NCBI GenBank assembly: GCA_007127595.1
Contig: SKZA01000128.1
Location: 1-8,830, forward strand
DNA length: 8,830 bases
Source of the DNA: Kiritimatiellia bacterium
GTDB taxonomy: Bacteria; Verrucomicrobiota; Kiritimatiellia; SLAD01
Direction of reading: 5' to 3'
Part shown: positions 1 to 7,130 of the stretch, in pieces
Layout of the letters: every line of letters starts with the position of its first letter
How positions within the stretch are numbered: the first letter of the stretch is position 1
The notes under the pieces: model-generated
Database searches by the model: none
Seen by the model: only the letters and a program-made list of their open reading frames with translations
Told to the model about the DNA's origin: nothing
Translations under genes and position numbers: made by a program

Positions 1-2
1 AG

Positions 3-2513
3 AATTACAACATTTACGGTCTGATGCGTCCGTATCAGCCGCGGAATCAACCCGCACCGATGCGTATGGTTGCGCCCGAAGGCCGCGACGTCCGCCCGGG
101 CCATCCGCTGGTGACGTTCTCGTTGAACTTGCGCGATCGCGTCCTGTTGCTGTTCAAGAGCACCATGCCCTATCCGCAATCGGCGTTTCTGGGCGGTGTG
201 ACGCTGGGGCTGCGATACGGCTTGCAAGGGGCGCAGTTCCCGGGCGAAGTCGAGGCTGGACCCGTGGCGAAGCGATTGGGATTGGATAAAAGCGAAGCGC
301 GCATTGTCGATGATTTTCGCTCGTCGGGCGTCAATCACGTGCTGGCCGTGTCCGGCTTGCACGTCACGATCCTGACCGTCATGTTCATGGCCATCTTTGC
401 GTTGCTGAAATTCCCGAAACAGGTCTTTGTCCCGTTTGTGATCTTCGCCCTTGTGGTTTTCGCCATCATCACAGGCGCGCGGCCCTCCACCTTGCGCGCG
501 GTGATCATGAACAGCCTGTTCCTGCTGACCTGGGCGTATCTGGACAAAGGCCTGCTATCCTCCGTCCTGATCGGCGTGCCGGTGGCGGCGTTCCTGATCC
601 TGATCCATAACCCGCTGGTGGTGGTGGACCCGTCATTCACGTTGTCGTTCGGCGCCATTCTGTCGTTGGCGCTCATCACCATGCCCGCTCATGAGCTGCT
701 CTGCAAACTGCGGGGTAACCGGTTCATGGCGGTCATCGTCTTTGTGGTTGCGACAACCATGATAGGCATAACCCATTGGGCGTTGGTAACCACGCCCATA
801 TTCATTGTGCCGTGGGTCTTGTTCGGTCTATTGCTGTATCATGTGGCCGGGGCGCTTGAAGATCAGGGCCTCGGTTTATCGCGGCGCTTCGCTTTTGCGG
901 GCATGCCTGACAGCGTCAGCACCTTTATCGCGGCGCAGATTGCCATTCAGATAGGCATGATGGTGCCGTTATCCGCGTACTACTTCTGTCGCTGGCCGTT
1001 TGCCGGCGCCTATGCGAACCTCATTGCCATTCCGCTCATTGGCGTGGTGGTACAGTTGGGCGCCATCGCGGGCTTGTTGGGCCTGATTCCCGCCATCGGG
1101 ACCTACATCACACTTCTGCTCAGTGCGGCCAACTGGATCTTCGCCACCTTCTTCTTGTGGCTGGCCCATGTAAGTACCTTGATCTTCCCGTACCCGTTCG
1201 TGCGCCGCCCGCGCGTGATAGAGATCGTCGTGTATTACTTCTTCATCGCCGCCTTCATCTGGCACAAGCCGTTATGGAAATGGATTCGCGGGAGATGCGA
1301 GAAACGGGGGTGGAAGCATCGGTACGCGCCGGCGTCCCTGGCGTGTGTCATGGCGCTGGCCGCGACGACCCCGTTATGGGTGGCGCCGCCCCGCGATACC
1401 CGCCCGCCCGGCCTGCATGTCACCGTGCTCTCCGTCGGCTATGGCAGCTCCATACTTGTGGAGTCGCCCGGCGGCAAACGAATTCTGGTGGATACCGGGT
1501 TCGTCGAGCACGAACGCGGACGACGTAACGAAGCCGAGCGCACCATCATGCCGTTCTTCTCGCATTCCGCCATCCGTAAATTGGACGGCCTCATCCTGAC
1601 GTCTCCGCTCCCGGAACGGTCCGCCGGGGCGTCGTATCTCCTCGAACATATGCGCGTGGAGAAACTCTTCCTGCCGCCCATGATGGGGCATCTGCAGGCG
1701 GAGATGGAATTCACCGACTTTGTCGAGTCGATGATCCCGGCGCATGTGATGGGTGCCGACTATCCGCATGAGCGCCTGCGCAGCATGTACCATGAGTTGA
1801 TCGGGAACCCGGAATGGCCGCGCCGTCCCTCGCTGATCAACGCCCTTGAGCGACGTGGGGATGGTTGGGCGAACCGGGTGGCGGGATGGGCGATATCGGC
1901 GCAGACCGTCGGATCCGGGCATATCCTGTTCGAGGAGGACGTTGACGGAAAGTCGTTCCGTATTGAAGTGTTGGGGCCACACGCGCGCCACTTGCCCTCG
2001 CGTTTCATCGAAAACAATGGCTTGGTGTTACGGGTAGTGTATGGCGATTTTGCCATGCTGATTCCTGGTGCGCTGCATTACGAGGGACAATGGCGTCTGG
2101 CGCAGTCTTGGTCATCGGACGATCTACGCTCGCAGATCTTGATTGCGCCGCATCACGGCGCTGCGAATCCGACGCGTCATGATCGTCCGGATCGCGCGGT
2201 GGTCCTGAACGCACTGGAAGAACAGACGGGGGCGTTACTCGATCGCGCCCGTCCGGAAACGGTGATCTTCGAGTGGGGGAACCCACGGCCCGTGCTGGAG
2301 GATGCCGGCCGCACCGCCATCAGCCTCTACGATACCACGCGGCACTTCTTTGCCGGCCGCTTGGGCGAAGACCGGGTCTTCAGCACGGATCGCGATGGTG
2401 CGATCATGATCCATTCCGATGGGGAAACATATTCCGTCGATACGCAGGCCCGTCGCCATCGTGCGCGCGGCGGGGATGAGGGCGCGGTGTCGGACCTGTC
2501 GATCGGGTTGTGA
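3..2513 (+). CDS. comEC: ComEC/Rec2-family DNA-uptake channel protein, 5' end cut by the window
   Basis: ComEC forms the inner-membrane channel that brings single-stranded DNA into the cytoplasm during natural transformation. The frame is open from position 3, so the start lies outside the window and the ATG at 24 is probably internal. Counting from that Met (829 residues), a conserved ComEC motif occurs around 97-118 (HVLAVSGLHV), followed by many hydrophobic segments to about 415 (Competence domain). A metallo-beta-lactamase-like domain runs from about 463 to 805. It keeps the fold signatures GKRILVDTG (484-492), APHHGAANP (708-716) and a closing DRDGAIMI strand. However, the usual VGQGD reads VGYGS (471-475), the THxDxDH metal site reads TSPLPERSAG (526-535), and the usual GD after the NN...L strand reads PGA. 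The domain is therefore probably not a metal-dependent nuclease. The N-terminal OB-like domain, if present, lies outside the window. The gene converges on the TPR gene across a repeat-filled gap. The family is certain; activity in transformation is not. Confidence 0.93.
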   Translation, partial: NYNIYGLMRPYQPRNQPAPMRMVAPEGRDVRPGHPLVTFSLNLRDRVLLLFKSTMPYPQSAFLGGVTLGLRYGLQGAQFPGEVEAGPVAKRLGLDKSEARIVDDFRSSGVNHVLAVSGLHVTILTVMFMAIFALLKFPKQVFVPFVIFALVVFAIITGARPSTLRAVIMNSLFLLTWAYLDKGLLSSVLIGVPVAAFLILIHNPLVVVDPSFTLSFGAILSLALITMPAHELLCKLRGNRFMAVIVFVVATTMIGITHWALVTTPIFIVPWVLFGLLLYHVAGALEDQGLGLSRRFAFAGMPDSVSTFIAAQIAIQIGMMVPLSAYYFCRWPFAGAYANLIAIPLIGVVVQLGAIAGLLGLIPAIGTYITLLLSAANWIFATFFLWLAHVSTLIFPYPFVRRPRVIEIVVYYFFIAAFIWHKPLWKWIRGRCEKRGWKHRYAPASLACVMALAATTPLWVAPPRDTRPPGLHVTVLSVGYGSSILVESPGGKRILVDTGFVEHERGRRNEAERTIMPFFSHSAIRKLDGLILTSPLPERSAGASYLLEHMRVEKLFLPPMMGHLQAEMEFTDFVESMIPAHVMGADYPHERLRSMYHELIGNPEWPRRPSLINALERRGDGWANRVAGWAISAQTVGSGHILFEEDVDGKSFRIEVLGPHARHLPSRFIENNGLVLRVVYGDFAMLIPGALHYEGQWRLAQSWSSDDLRSQILIAPHHGAANPTRHDRPDRAVVLNALEEQTGALLDRARPETVIFEWGNPRPVLEDAGRTAISLYDTTRHFFAGRLGEDRVFSTDRDGAIMIHSDGETYSVDTQARRHRARGGDEGAVSDLSIGL

Positions 2514-2542
2514 GTAGGCGAGCGGTGGCTGACGTCTTCGTA

Positions 2543-2649
2543 GCTCCCTGCCTGCCCGCCGAAGGCAAACCAATGCCGGCATTTTAATCAGTACGCGGTG
2601 ACGCGACGCACCTTGACCTATTTTCGGCAGGCGGGCTCCAGCAGGGAGC
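2543..2649. repeat. Imperfect long inverted repeat downstream of comEC
   Basis: Arms GCTCCCTGC (2543-2551) and GCAGGGAGC (2641-2649) are perfect reverse complements. Inside them GCCCGCC (2554-2560) pairs with GGCGGGC (2630-2636). The loop of about 70 bases has no recognisable gene. It lies 30 bp after the comEC stop and could fold at the end of the comEC mRNA, but no T-run follows, so it is not a canonical terminator. It resembles a small dispersed palindromic element. Confidence 0.55.
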
Positions 2650-2667
2650 ATCTGGGGGTGCCGGCAA

Positions 2668-2710
2668 CCCGCACGTGCGGGGCGCTACGGGCTCAACAAC
2701 TTGGTTGTTG
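2668..2710. repeat. Two short palindromes in the comEC-TPR gap
   Basis: CCCGCACGTGCGGG (2668-2681) is a perfect 14-bp palindrome. CAACAAC-TTG-GTTGTTG (2694-2710) is a perfect 7-bp stem with a 3-base loop. They are directly visible. Their function is unknown; they belong to the series of hairpins filling this convergent gap. Confidence 0.5.
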
Positions 2711-2725
2711 GCGGCGTCGATCTCA

Positions 2726-3035
2726 CGGTGGCTGGCGAAGTCTTGGGATGTCTCGACTTCGTCCCTCGACAAGCTCGGGACTTCGCTCCTAAAGAACTGT
2801 CGGTGGCTGGCGGAGATGGAGATGTCTCGGCTTCGCTTCGCTACGCTCGACATGACAACATCTTACTTTTATCCAGTTCTTGCCCACGAGCCAATCGGCG
2901 CCGCGCCGATAAAGGTCCTCGACATGACTGGCCTCTCTTTCTACAGCTTCTCTTGTCATTTCGAGCAGAGTCCCGACCGCAAAGCGTGTCGGGACGCAGT
3001 CGAGAAATCCCCGGCCTCGCCAGCCACCGACAGTT
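2726..3035. repeat. Repeat cluster: three related ~75-bp palindromic units, with an 18-bp perfect inverted repeat at 2795-2812 / 3018-3035
   Basis: Two direct units begin CGGTGGCTGGCG at 2726 and 2801, 75 bp apart. A third unit lies inverted, with its matching end at 3018-3029. Each unit has the layout CGGTGGCTGGCG, then GAT(G/T)TCTCG, then a hairpin core. In the third unit the core is GTCCCGAC (2970-2977) pairing with GTCGGGAC (2988-2995). The second and third units are bounded by AACTGTCGGTGGCTGGCG (2795-2812) and its perfect reverse complement (3018-3035), giving a 241-bp MITE-like segment. A further 7-bp-stem hairpin sits inside at 2894-2910. No transposase or credible reading frame is present. 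The GATTTCTCGACT...CTCGAAATGAC core resembles dispersed intergenic repeats seen in many bacterial genomes. Mobility is inferred, not shown. Confidence 0.6.
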
Positions 3036-3106
3036 ATTGAGGTGCGGGCGGAGGTTACGACGGTTGCTGGTGACTACGGAAGTGAGTAGAACCTATCCCA
3101 AGACCC

Positions 3107-3187
3107 GGCTCGGCGGGAGCCTCGCCCTACACATGCTCCGCAATTCCCTTGAAATTCTTCTGGACGGCGACGCTCCGCGGAGCCGTC
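3107..3187. repeat. GC-rich hairpins just downstream of the TPR gene
   Basis: GGCTCGGCGGGAGCC (about 3107-3121) can pair GGCTC with GAGCC, and it continues into TCGCCC, which allows an alternative fold. GACGGC (3163-3168) pairs with GCCGTC (3182-3187) around a perfect GCTCCGCGGAGC palindrome (3172-3183). The second hairpin starts 20 bp beyond the TPR stop codon on the minus strand and might end or protect that transcript. There is no T-run on that strand, so it is not called a terminator. Confidence 0.4.
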
Positions 3188-3207
3188 TTCATGTCGTGGG
3201 ACCGTTG

Positions 3208-5427
3208 CTAACGCGCGTCGTGATATTCCGTAGCGCCCTGTTCAAGCAGGAAATGCTTCGTTTCCTCGTCCTGTTCCGGCTCCTGTTCCGGCGCGTCCGG
3301 TTCATCGTCGTATGGCTCGACATCGGCTTCCTCTTTCGCCGCGTCATCCGCCTCTCCTTCTTCCGCCTGTGCGCGTAATGGTTCCAGGTCGATGCCGCGA
3401 TCGGCCAATTTCCGGCTCACGTCTTCATTTTCAGGATCAATGATGAACGATCGTTTCCATTTCGCCAGCGCCTTCTCGGGTTCGTCCAGTTTATGATAGA
3501 TGTCGCCGAGATGGTCCAACACCGTCGGGTCATCCGGAAGGATATCCAGTGCGCGCCTGATCTCGTCGTACGCTTCCTCGTAACGTCCCTGTTGGTAATA
3601 GATCCATCCAAGGGTATCGATGAAGGCCCCGCTATCCGGTCGGGCTTCCAGCGCAATCAGGACGTATTCCTTTGCCTTTTCGAGGTTGATGCCTTTCTCA
3701 GCCCACATGTAGGCGAGATAATTGTAGGCTTCCGCATTCTCCGGATCGAGTTCCAGGCACTGATAGAATAATTCCTCGGCCCGTGCATGGTTCCCTTCAC
3801 GCTCATTGGCGGCGGCGTACCAGAAATAGAAACGTTGATTCAGAATCATATCCTGATCGTCGGAATCACGCGCGAGTTCGTAAATGCGGTCGAATACGCG
3901 TAACGCGTCCTCATAGTCCTTCTTGAAACTGTGCACATACGCGAGCATCGTGAGCACGGCGGTGTTCTCCGGTTCCCGCTCATGCATGCTGGTGAAGATG
4001 CTGACCGCCTCGTTCATGCGCTCTTCATCTTCATCCTGAAAGACAAAATGCGCGAAGGCTTCCAGCGTGTCGGGATTCCCTTCCACGGCCATCCAGAGAA
4101 TGTCCGGCACCTCTTCGGGCTGATCGTTGAAATAATAGGAAAGGGCTTTGTAGAGGTGAAAGTTCGGTGTCATGGCCTCCTCGCCAAGGAGCCGCCATTC
4201 CCGTTCGGCTTCTCTAAAGGCGACGATGGCGTCGGCATAGTCCCGTTTATTAAACAGCACGTACCCCAGCATTTCCAGCATGCGCGGATTGTCGGGCAGG
4301 TATTCAAGTCCTTCCCGTAGCGCGGCGATGGCTTCTTCCGGAGCGTCTTCCATTTGCAGGAAGGCTAGTTTCAGGTAGGGAGCCGCATCCGATCGATTGA
4401 GGCGCGACGCCAATTGATAGTTCACAATCGCATTATCGTACTCTTCCAATCGCTCATACAAGTCTCCCAGCGCAAAGAAAATCCGCGCATTGGTCGGTTG
4501 CAAGGTTGCCATTTGTTGCAGCACGCGCACGGCTCCCTCAAGATCGTCGACCAGTTCATAGGCATAGGCCAGGCGTTCCTTGACGGCAATGTCATCGGGA
4601 TAGATGCGCGTGAGCTCTTCGTACGCGTCAATGGCCTTCGCGTATTGGCGATCTCGCAAATAGAGATCGGCCAGTGTCTGCAGCATGGTCGCGTCTTTCG
4701 GCTCGATTTCGAGCGCCTCGTTAAACGTCGCGATCGCCAGTTCCATATAGCGCCGCGCCTCATCCACTTCGGTGCTCAATCCCGCCTGCCGCATGTACAT
4801 TTCGCCAAGAACCCGATAGAGGTTGAGCGTTTCATCCGCCTTTTCCAAGCCGTCTTTCAGCAGTTCAATCGCCTCCAGTTCGTCCCCGCGCTGAATGAGA
4901 AGGTCCACCAGTTGAATGTAGACGGCGGCATTATCGGGCGCCCGTTCAAGGGCCCGGCGATAAGCGGAAATGGCATTGTCCATTTCGCGTTTGTGCCGGT
5001 AGGCGGAACCCAGCCAGACCAACGCTTGTGCGTCCTGCGGACGACGTTCGACAAGTTGGGTCAAGACCTCAATGGCCTCGTCCGTCTTGTTGCGACGGAT
5101 CAGGTTCAACGCGATACGCAGATACGTGTCGAGATAATCCGGGTCGTGTTCCAAGGCCAGTCGGTATTGCGCAACCGCTTCTTCGTGGCGTTGGTTCAAT
5201 TCAAGGATCTGGGCGGTGCTGAAATGGGCCAGCGCGCGGGAAAAAGCGCGTTCTTCTTCGGATAGTTCAATGACCTGATTGGCGGGATCGGGAAATCCGT
5301 TCCCATCTTCCTCTTCCTCGAAGGCGGAAAGCGTTTGGCATCCCGCCATCAGATAGAGAAGACCCGTGACGGCGATCGCGCCGACAGCGGTCTTGAGGGG
5401 CCGTATTCGCATTCGTCGTCTACTCAT
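3208..5427 (-). CDS. Tetratricopeptide-repeat lipoprotein
   Basis: About 739 residues from the chosen ATG. The N-terminus has an Arg/Lys-rich region, a hydrophobic stretch and a lipobox, LMAGC, with the lipidated Cys at residue 30, so the product is probably anchored by lipid in the envelope. From about residue 60 to 670 there are roughly 17 consecutive TPR units. Most are near 34 residues and close on DP(D/E)N-like turns. The last three (NYLAYMWAEKG, DTLGWIYYQQGRYEEA, DHLGDIYHKL) are the best conserved. A 50-residue acidic, low-complexity tail (EGEADDAAKEEADVEPYDDE) precedes the end. TPR arrays bind partner proteins; no enzymatic domain is visible and the partner is unknown. In-frame TTG (5436), GTG (5433) and ATG (5412) are alternative starts. 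None has a well-placed ribosome-binding site, and the ATG at 5427 fits the signal peptide best. It stands alone, with its own likely promoter just upstream. Confidence 0.88.
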   Translation of the reverse strand: MSRRRMRIRPLKTAVGAIAVTGLLYLMAGCQTLSAFEEEEDGNGFPDPANQVIELSEEERAFSRALAHFSTAQILELNQRHEEAVAQYRLALEHDPDYLDTYLRIALNLIRRNKTDEAIEVLTQLVERRPQDAQALVWLGSAYRHKREMDNAISAYRRALERAPDNAAVYIQLVDLLIQRGDELEAIELLKDGLEKADETLNLYRVLGEMYMRQAGLSTEVDEARRYMELAIATFNEALEIEPKDATMLQTLADLYLRDRQYAKAIDAYEELTRIYPDDIAVKERLAYAYELVDDLEGAVRVLQQMATLQPTNARIFFALGDLYERLEEYDNAIVNYQLASRLNRSDAAPYLKLAFLQMEDAPEEAIAALREGLEYLPDNPRMLEMLGYVLFNKRDYADAIVAFREAEREWRLLGEEAMTPNFHLYKALSYYFNDQPEEVPDILWMAVEGNPDTLEAFAHFVFQDEDEERMNEAVSIFTSMHEREPENTAVLTMLAYVHSFKKDYEDALRVFDRIYELARDSDDQDMILNQRFYFWYAAANEREGNHARAEELFYQCLELDPENAEAYNYLAYMWAEKGINLEKAKEYVLIALEARPDSGAFIDTLGWIYYQQGRYEEAYDEIRRALDILPDDPTVLDHLGDIYHKLDEPEKALAKWKRSFIIDPENEDVSRKLADRGIDLEPLRAQAEEGEADDAAKEEADVEPYDDEPDAPEQEPEQDEETKHFLLEQGATEYHDAR

Positions 5428-5463
5428 CCTCACCAAGTCGTTGAATCTTCAGCATGCACGCGC

Positions 5464-5472
5464 AGTATAGCA
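5464..5472 (-). promoter_or_regulatory. Extended -10 promoter candidate for the TPR lipoprotein gene
   Basis: On the minus strand TGCTATACT matches an extended -10 element (TGn plus TATACT, five of six to TATAAT). No convincing -35 lies at 16-18 bp spacing, as expected for an extended -10 promoter. A transcript starting near 5457 would have a leader of about 30 nt to the ATG at 5427. It lies between the preceding terminator and the gene. Confidence 0.45.
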
Positions 5473-5495
5473 TCTTCGGCCGGCCGCGCATTGCG

Positions 5496-5537
5496 GAAAA
5501 TATCCACCCCCTGCCTGCAAAATGCAAGGACAGGGGG
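5496..5537 (-). terminator. Terminator-like hairpin after the bS22-like gene
   Basis: On the minus strand CCCCCTG (5537-5531) pairs with CAGGGGG (5513-5507). The inner TGCA/TGCA and CC/GG pairs extend the stem with two bulges. It is followed on that strand by GGATATTTTC, a short imperfect T-rich run. It lies 22 bp past the stop of the small basic protein gene and would end the hisG transcript before the TPR promoter. Confidence 0.6.
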
Positions 5538-5559
5538 CTGATTTGGCGAAGCGACAGGC

Positions 5560-5649
5560 TTACTTCTTCTTGTGCCGGTCGGCTTTCAAGCGCTTGCGAC
5601 GCTTGTGCTTCGCCATCTTCTTCCGGCGCTGTTTCTTAATGGAACCCAT
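5560..5649 (-). CDS. Small basic ribosome-associated protein of the AURKAIP1/COX24 (bS22-like) family
   Basis: A 29-residue protein starting MGSIKKQRRKKM, continuing AKHKRRKRLK and ending ADRHKKK; nearly two thirds of its residues are Lys or Arg. The MGSxxKxRRKxMxKxKxRKxLxxxRHxxx layout matches the COX24/AURKAIP1 C-terminal domain family. In mycobacteria its member is ribosomal protein bS22; mitochondria use a related domain in their small subunit. A ribosomal role here is inferred from that family. The start is supported by AAGGA 9 nt upstream of the ATG. The gene follows hisG by 66 bp on the same strand and is followed by a terminator-like hairpin, so it is probably the last gene of that transcript or has its own promoter in the gap. 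It is easily missed because of its length. Confidence 0.85.
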   Translation of the reverse strand: MGSIKKQRRKKMAKHKRRKRLKADRHKKK

Positions 5650-5715
5650 GTTCGTCTTTCCTTGCGATGAGGTCTTCCGCCTGTCCGTGCGCGCTGTGCG
5701 CAAATCGTTGGACCC

Positions 5716-6588
5716 TCAGGGAACAACCTTGTTCAAGCTCATTTCAATAATGTCAACCGCACCCGCGGCTTTCAATTCAGGGATGATTTCACGCACCACA
5801 CTCTCGTCCAGGACGGATTCGACCGAATACCAGCCTTCCGTGCGCAGATTGTTGATCGTCGGCGCATGCATGGCGGGCAACTGATTCGCCACAGCTTCGA
5901 GGTCGTCCGCCTTCACGTTCAATTTAATCAGTACTTTCCGGTCCGCTGCGAGCACACCCTGAAGCATCATGGCGATCTTCTCGATCTTGGACCGCTTGAA
6001 GTCGTCCTGCCACGCGTCCTTGCTGGCGATGAAACGCGTGGTAGACGTTAAAATGTCTTCCACAATGCGCAGGTTATTGGCGCGCAGCGAGGACCCGGTT
6101 TCCGTAATCTCCACGATCGCGTCCACCAGTTCCGGCGCCTTTACCTCCGTCGCGCCCCACGAAAATTCCACCTCCGCCTGAATCCCGCTCTTTTCAAGAT
6201 AGCGTTTGGTTATTCCGACGGCTTCCGTGGCAATGCGCTTCCCCTGCAAATCCTTCACGGACTGGATGGGGGAATCGTTGGGTACGGCCAGGACCCAGCG
6301 CACCGGGTTCATGCCTTGCTTCGAGTATACCAGTTCGGTCACCTCGACGACGTCCGACCCGTTCTCCACGATCCAGTCGTGGCCGGTAATGCCGGCGTCC
6401 AAGTGCCCGTTTTCCACATAGCGACTGATCTCCTGCGCGCGAATAAGGCGCGCCTCGATCTCGGGATCGTCCACGCGCGGCATATAGGACCTGGACCCAC
6501 CCGAAATGGACCAGCCCGCCTTTTTCAGCATGCCAAATGTGGTTTCCTGCAGGCTGCCTTTCGGCAAACCCAGTATCAACTTGCTCAT
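5716..6588 (-). CDS. hisG: ATP phosphoribosyltransferase, long form (histidine synthesis, first step)
   Basis: HisG joins ATP and PRPP to give phosphoribosyl-ATP, the committed step of histidine synthesis, in the cytoplasm. The 290-residue product opens with LGLPKGSL (6-13), the conserved HisG N-terminus. GHLDAGITGHDWI (61-73) and VDAIVEITETGSSLRAN (155-171) follow; the latter is the PRPP-binding loop, in which TGSSL replaces the commoner TG(S/T)TL. Residues about 218-288 form the ACT-like C-terminal domain that binds histidine. This is therefore the long, self-regulated form, which needs no HisZ partner. No other his genes are adjacent. The ATG at 6588 begins the conserved sequence; AAAGG lies 13 nt upstream, slightly far for a ribosome-binding site. 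Identification is secure. Confidence 0.97.
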   Translation of the reverse strand: MSKLILGLPKGSLQETTFGMLKKAGWSISGGSRSYMPRVDDPEIEARLIRAQEISRYVENGHLDAGITGHDWIVENGSDVVEVTELVYSKQGMNPVRWVLAVPNDSPIQSVKDLQGKRIATEAVGITKRYLEKSGIQAEVEFSWGATEVKAPELVDAIVEITETGSSLRANNLRIVEDILTSTTRFIASKDAWQDDFKRSKIEKIAMMLQGVLAADRKVLIKLNVKADDLEAVANQLPAMHAPTINNLRTEGWYSVESVLDESVVREIIPELKAAGAVDIIEMSLNKVVP

Positions 6589-6632
6589 TTTCGAAGAAAA
6601 ACCTTTCTGCTCATTCGGATTGAGAGCGGCGT

Positions 6633-6661
6633 ATAGTAGACGAAACCCCGCCCCACGTCTA
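6633..6661 (-). promoter_or_regulatory. Candidate promoter of hisG
   Basis: On the minus strand TAGACG (6661-6656) and TACTAT (6638-6633) are separated by exactly 17 bp. They match TTGACA and TATAAT at four and five of six bases. The leader to the hisG ATG would be about 40 nt. No his-leader peptide or attenuator-like structure is seen in so short a leader. Confidence 0.4.
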
Positions 6662-6766
6662 TAGCGGAGGCGTACTTTTTTGGGCGATTTGGTCCTCTAT
6701 TTCCACGCCCCCGGCGGCTCCGAGGAAGGCCATTCGCATTAATCTGTGCACCCGAGCTTTGCCACA

Positions 6767-6999
6767 GCAGGCCAACGGCCTGCTTGAAGTCAGCCCCGGG
6801 CAACGCCCGGGGATATGGGATGGCATAACCAATCTGATGCAGGCTGTAGGCCTGCTTGATCTCTAAAAGGGTAAAGCAGCCTTACAGGCTGCGAATTCGG
6901 ATGGTACGTCAATGGTCCCAGGGGCGTTGCCCCCGGCTGGTTTCAAGCGCCCCTTCAGGGCGCGTGGAAGACGAAGTTGGAGGCTCGGTGCCCTCACCG
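6767..6999. repeat. Row of short perfect or near-perfect hairpins between hisG and the endonuclease III gene
   Basis: Six hairpins follow one another. GCAGGCC-AAC-GGCCTGC is at 6767-6783 and CCCCGGGC-AAC-GCCCGGGG at 6794-6812. GCAGGC-n5-GCCTGC is at 6839-6855 and GCAGCCT-TAC-AGGCTGC at 6876-6892. CCAGGGGC-GTT-GCCCCCGG, with one mismatch, is at 6918-6936, and GCGCCC-n5-GGGCGC at 6947-6963. A weaker seventh, CGGTG-CCCT-CACCG, is at 6986-6999. Most loops are 3-5 bases. There is no reading frame with protein-like content. The layout is like REP/BIME-type clusters. The rest of this 542-bp gap holds only the hisG promoter (left) and, in 7000-7130, one 6-bp-stem palindrome at 7088-7103. Confidence 0.65.
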
Positions 7000-7130
7000 C
7001 GCCCGGTTTCCCATCAGTCTAGGATGGATTTTCAATCCCGTTCATACCTGTGCACAATTGAATGGCCATCGCGCATATTGGTTGGCACGCATGCGCACAT
7101 GCGGTGTGGGGCGGCCACGCGCCGATTTGC

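Noticed and set aside
2701..3378. Open frame of 225 codons on the plus strand
   Set aside because: It runs through the repeat cluster and into the reverse strand of the TPR gene. Its translation has no domain-like content, and it lies where repeats fully explain the sequence.
4414..5265. Open frame of 283 codons opposite the TPR gene
   Set aside because: It is the mirror of a long, regularly repeated TPR coding region. The TPR frame has clear repeat motifs and a signal peptide; this one has none.
5703..5712. AATCGTTGGA next to the hisG stop, a 10-bp match to the palindrome at 8234-8313
   Set aside because: Only one arm plus the loop is present, without the second arm, so chance similarity is likely.
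7088..7103. CGCATG-CGCA-CATGCG as a terminator of nth
   Set aside because: The stem is only 6 bp and no T-run follows on the minus strand.
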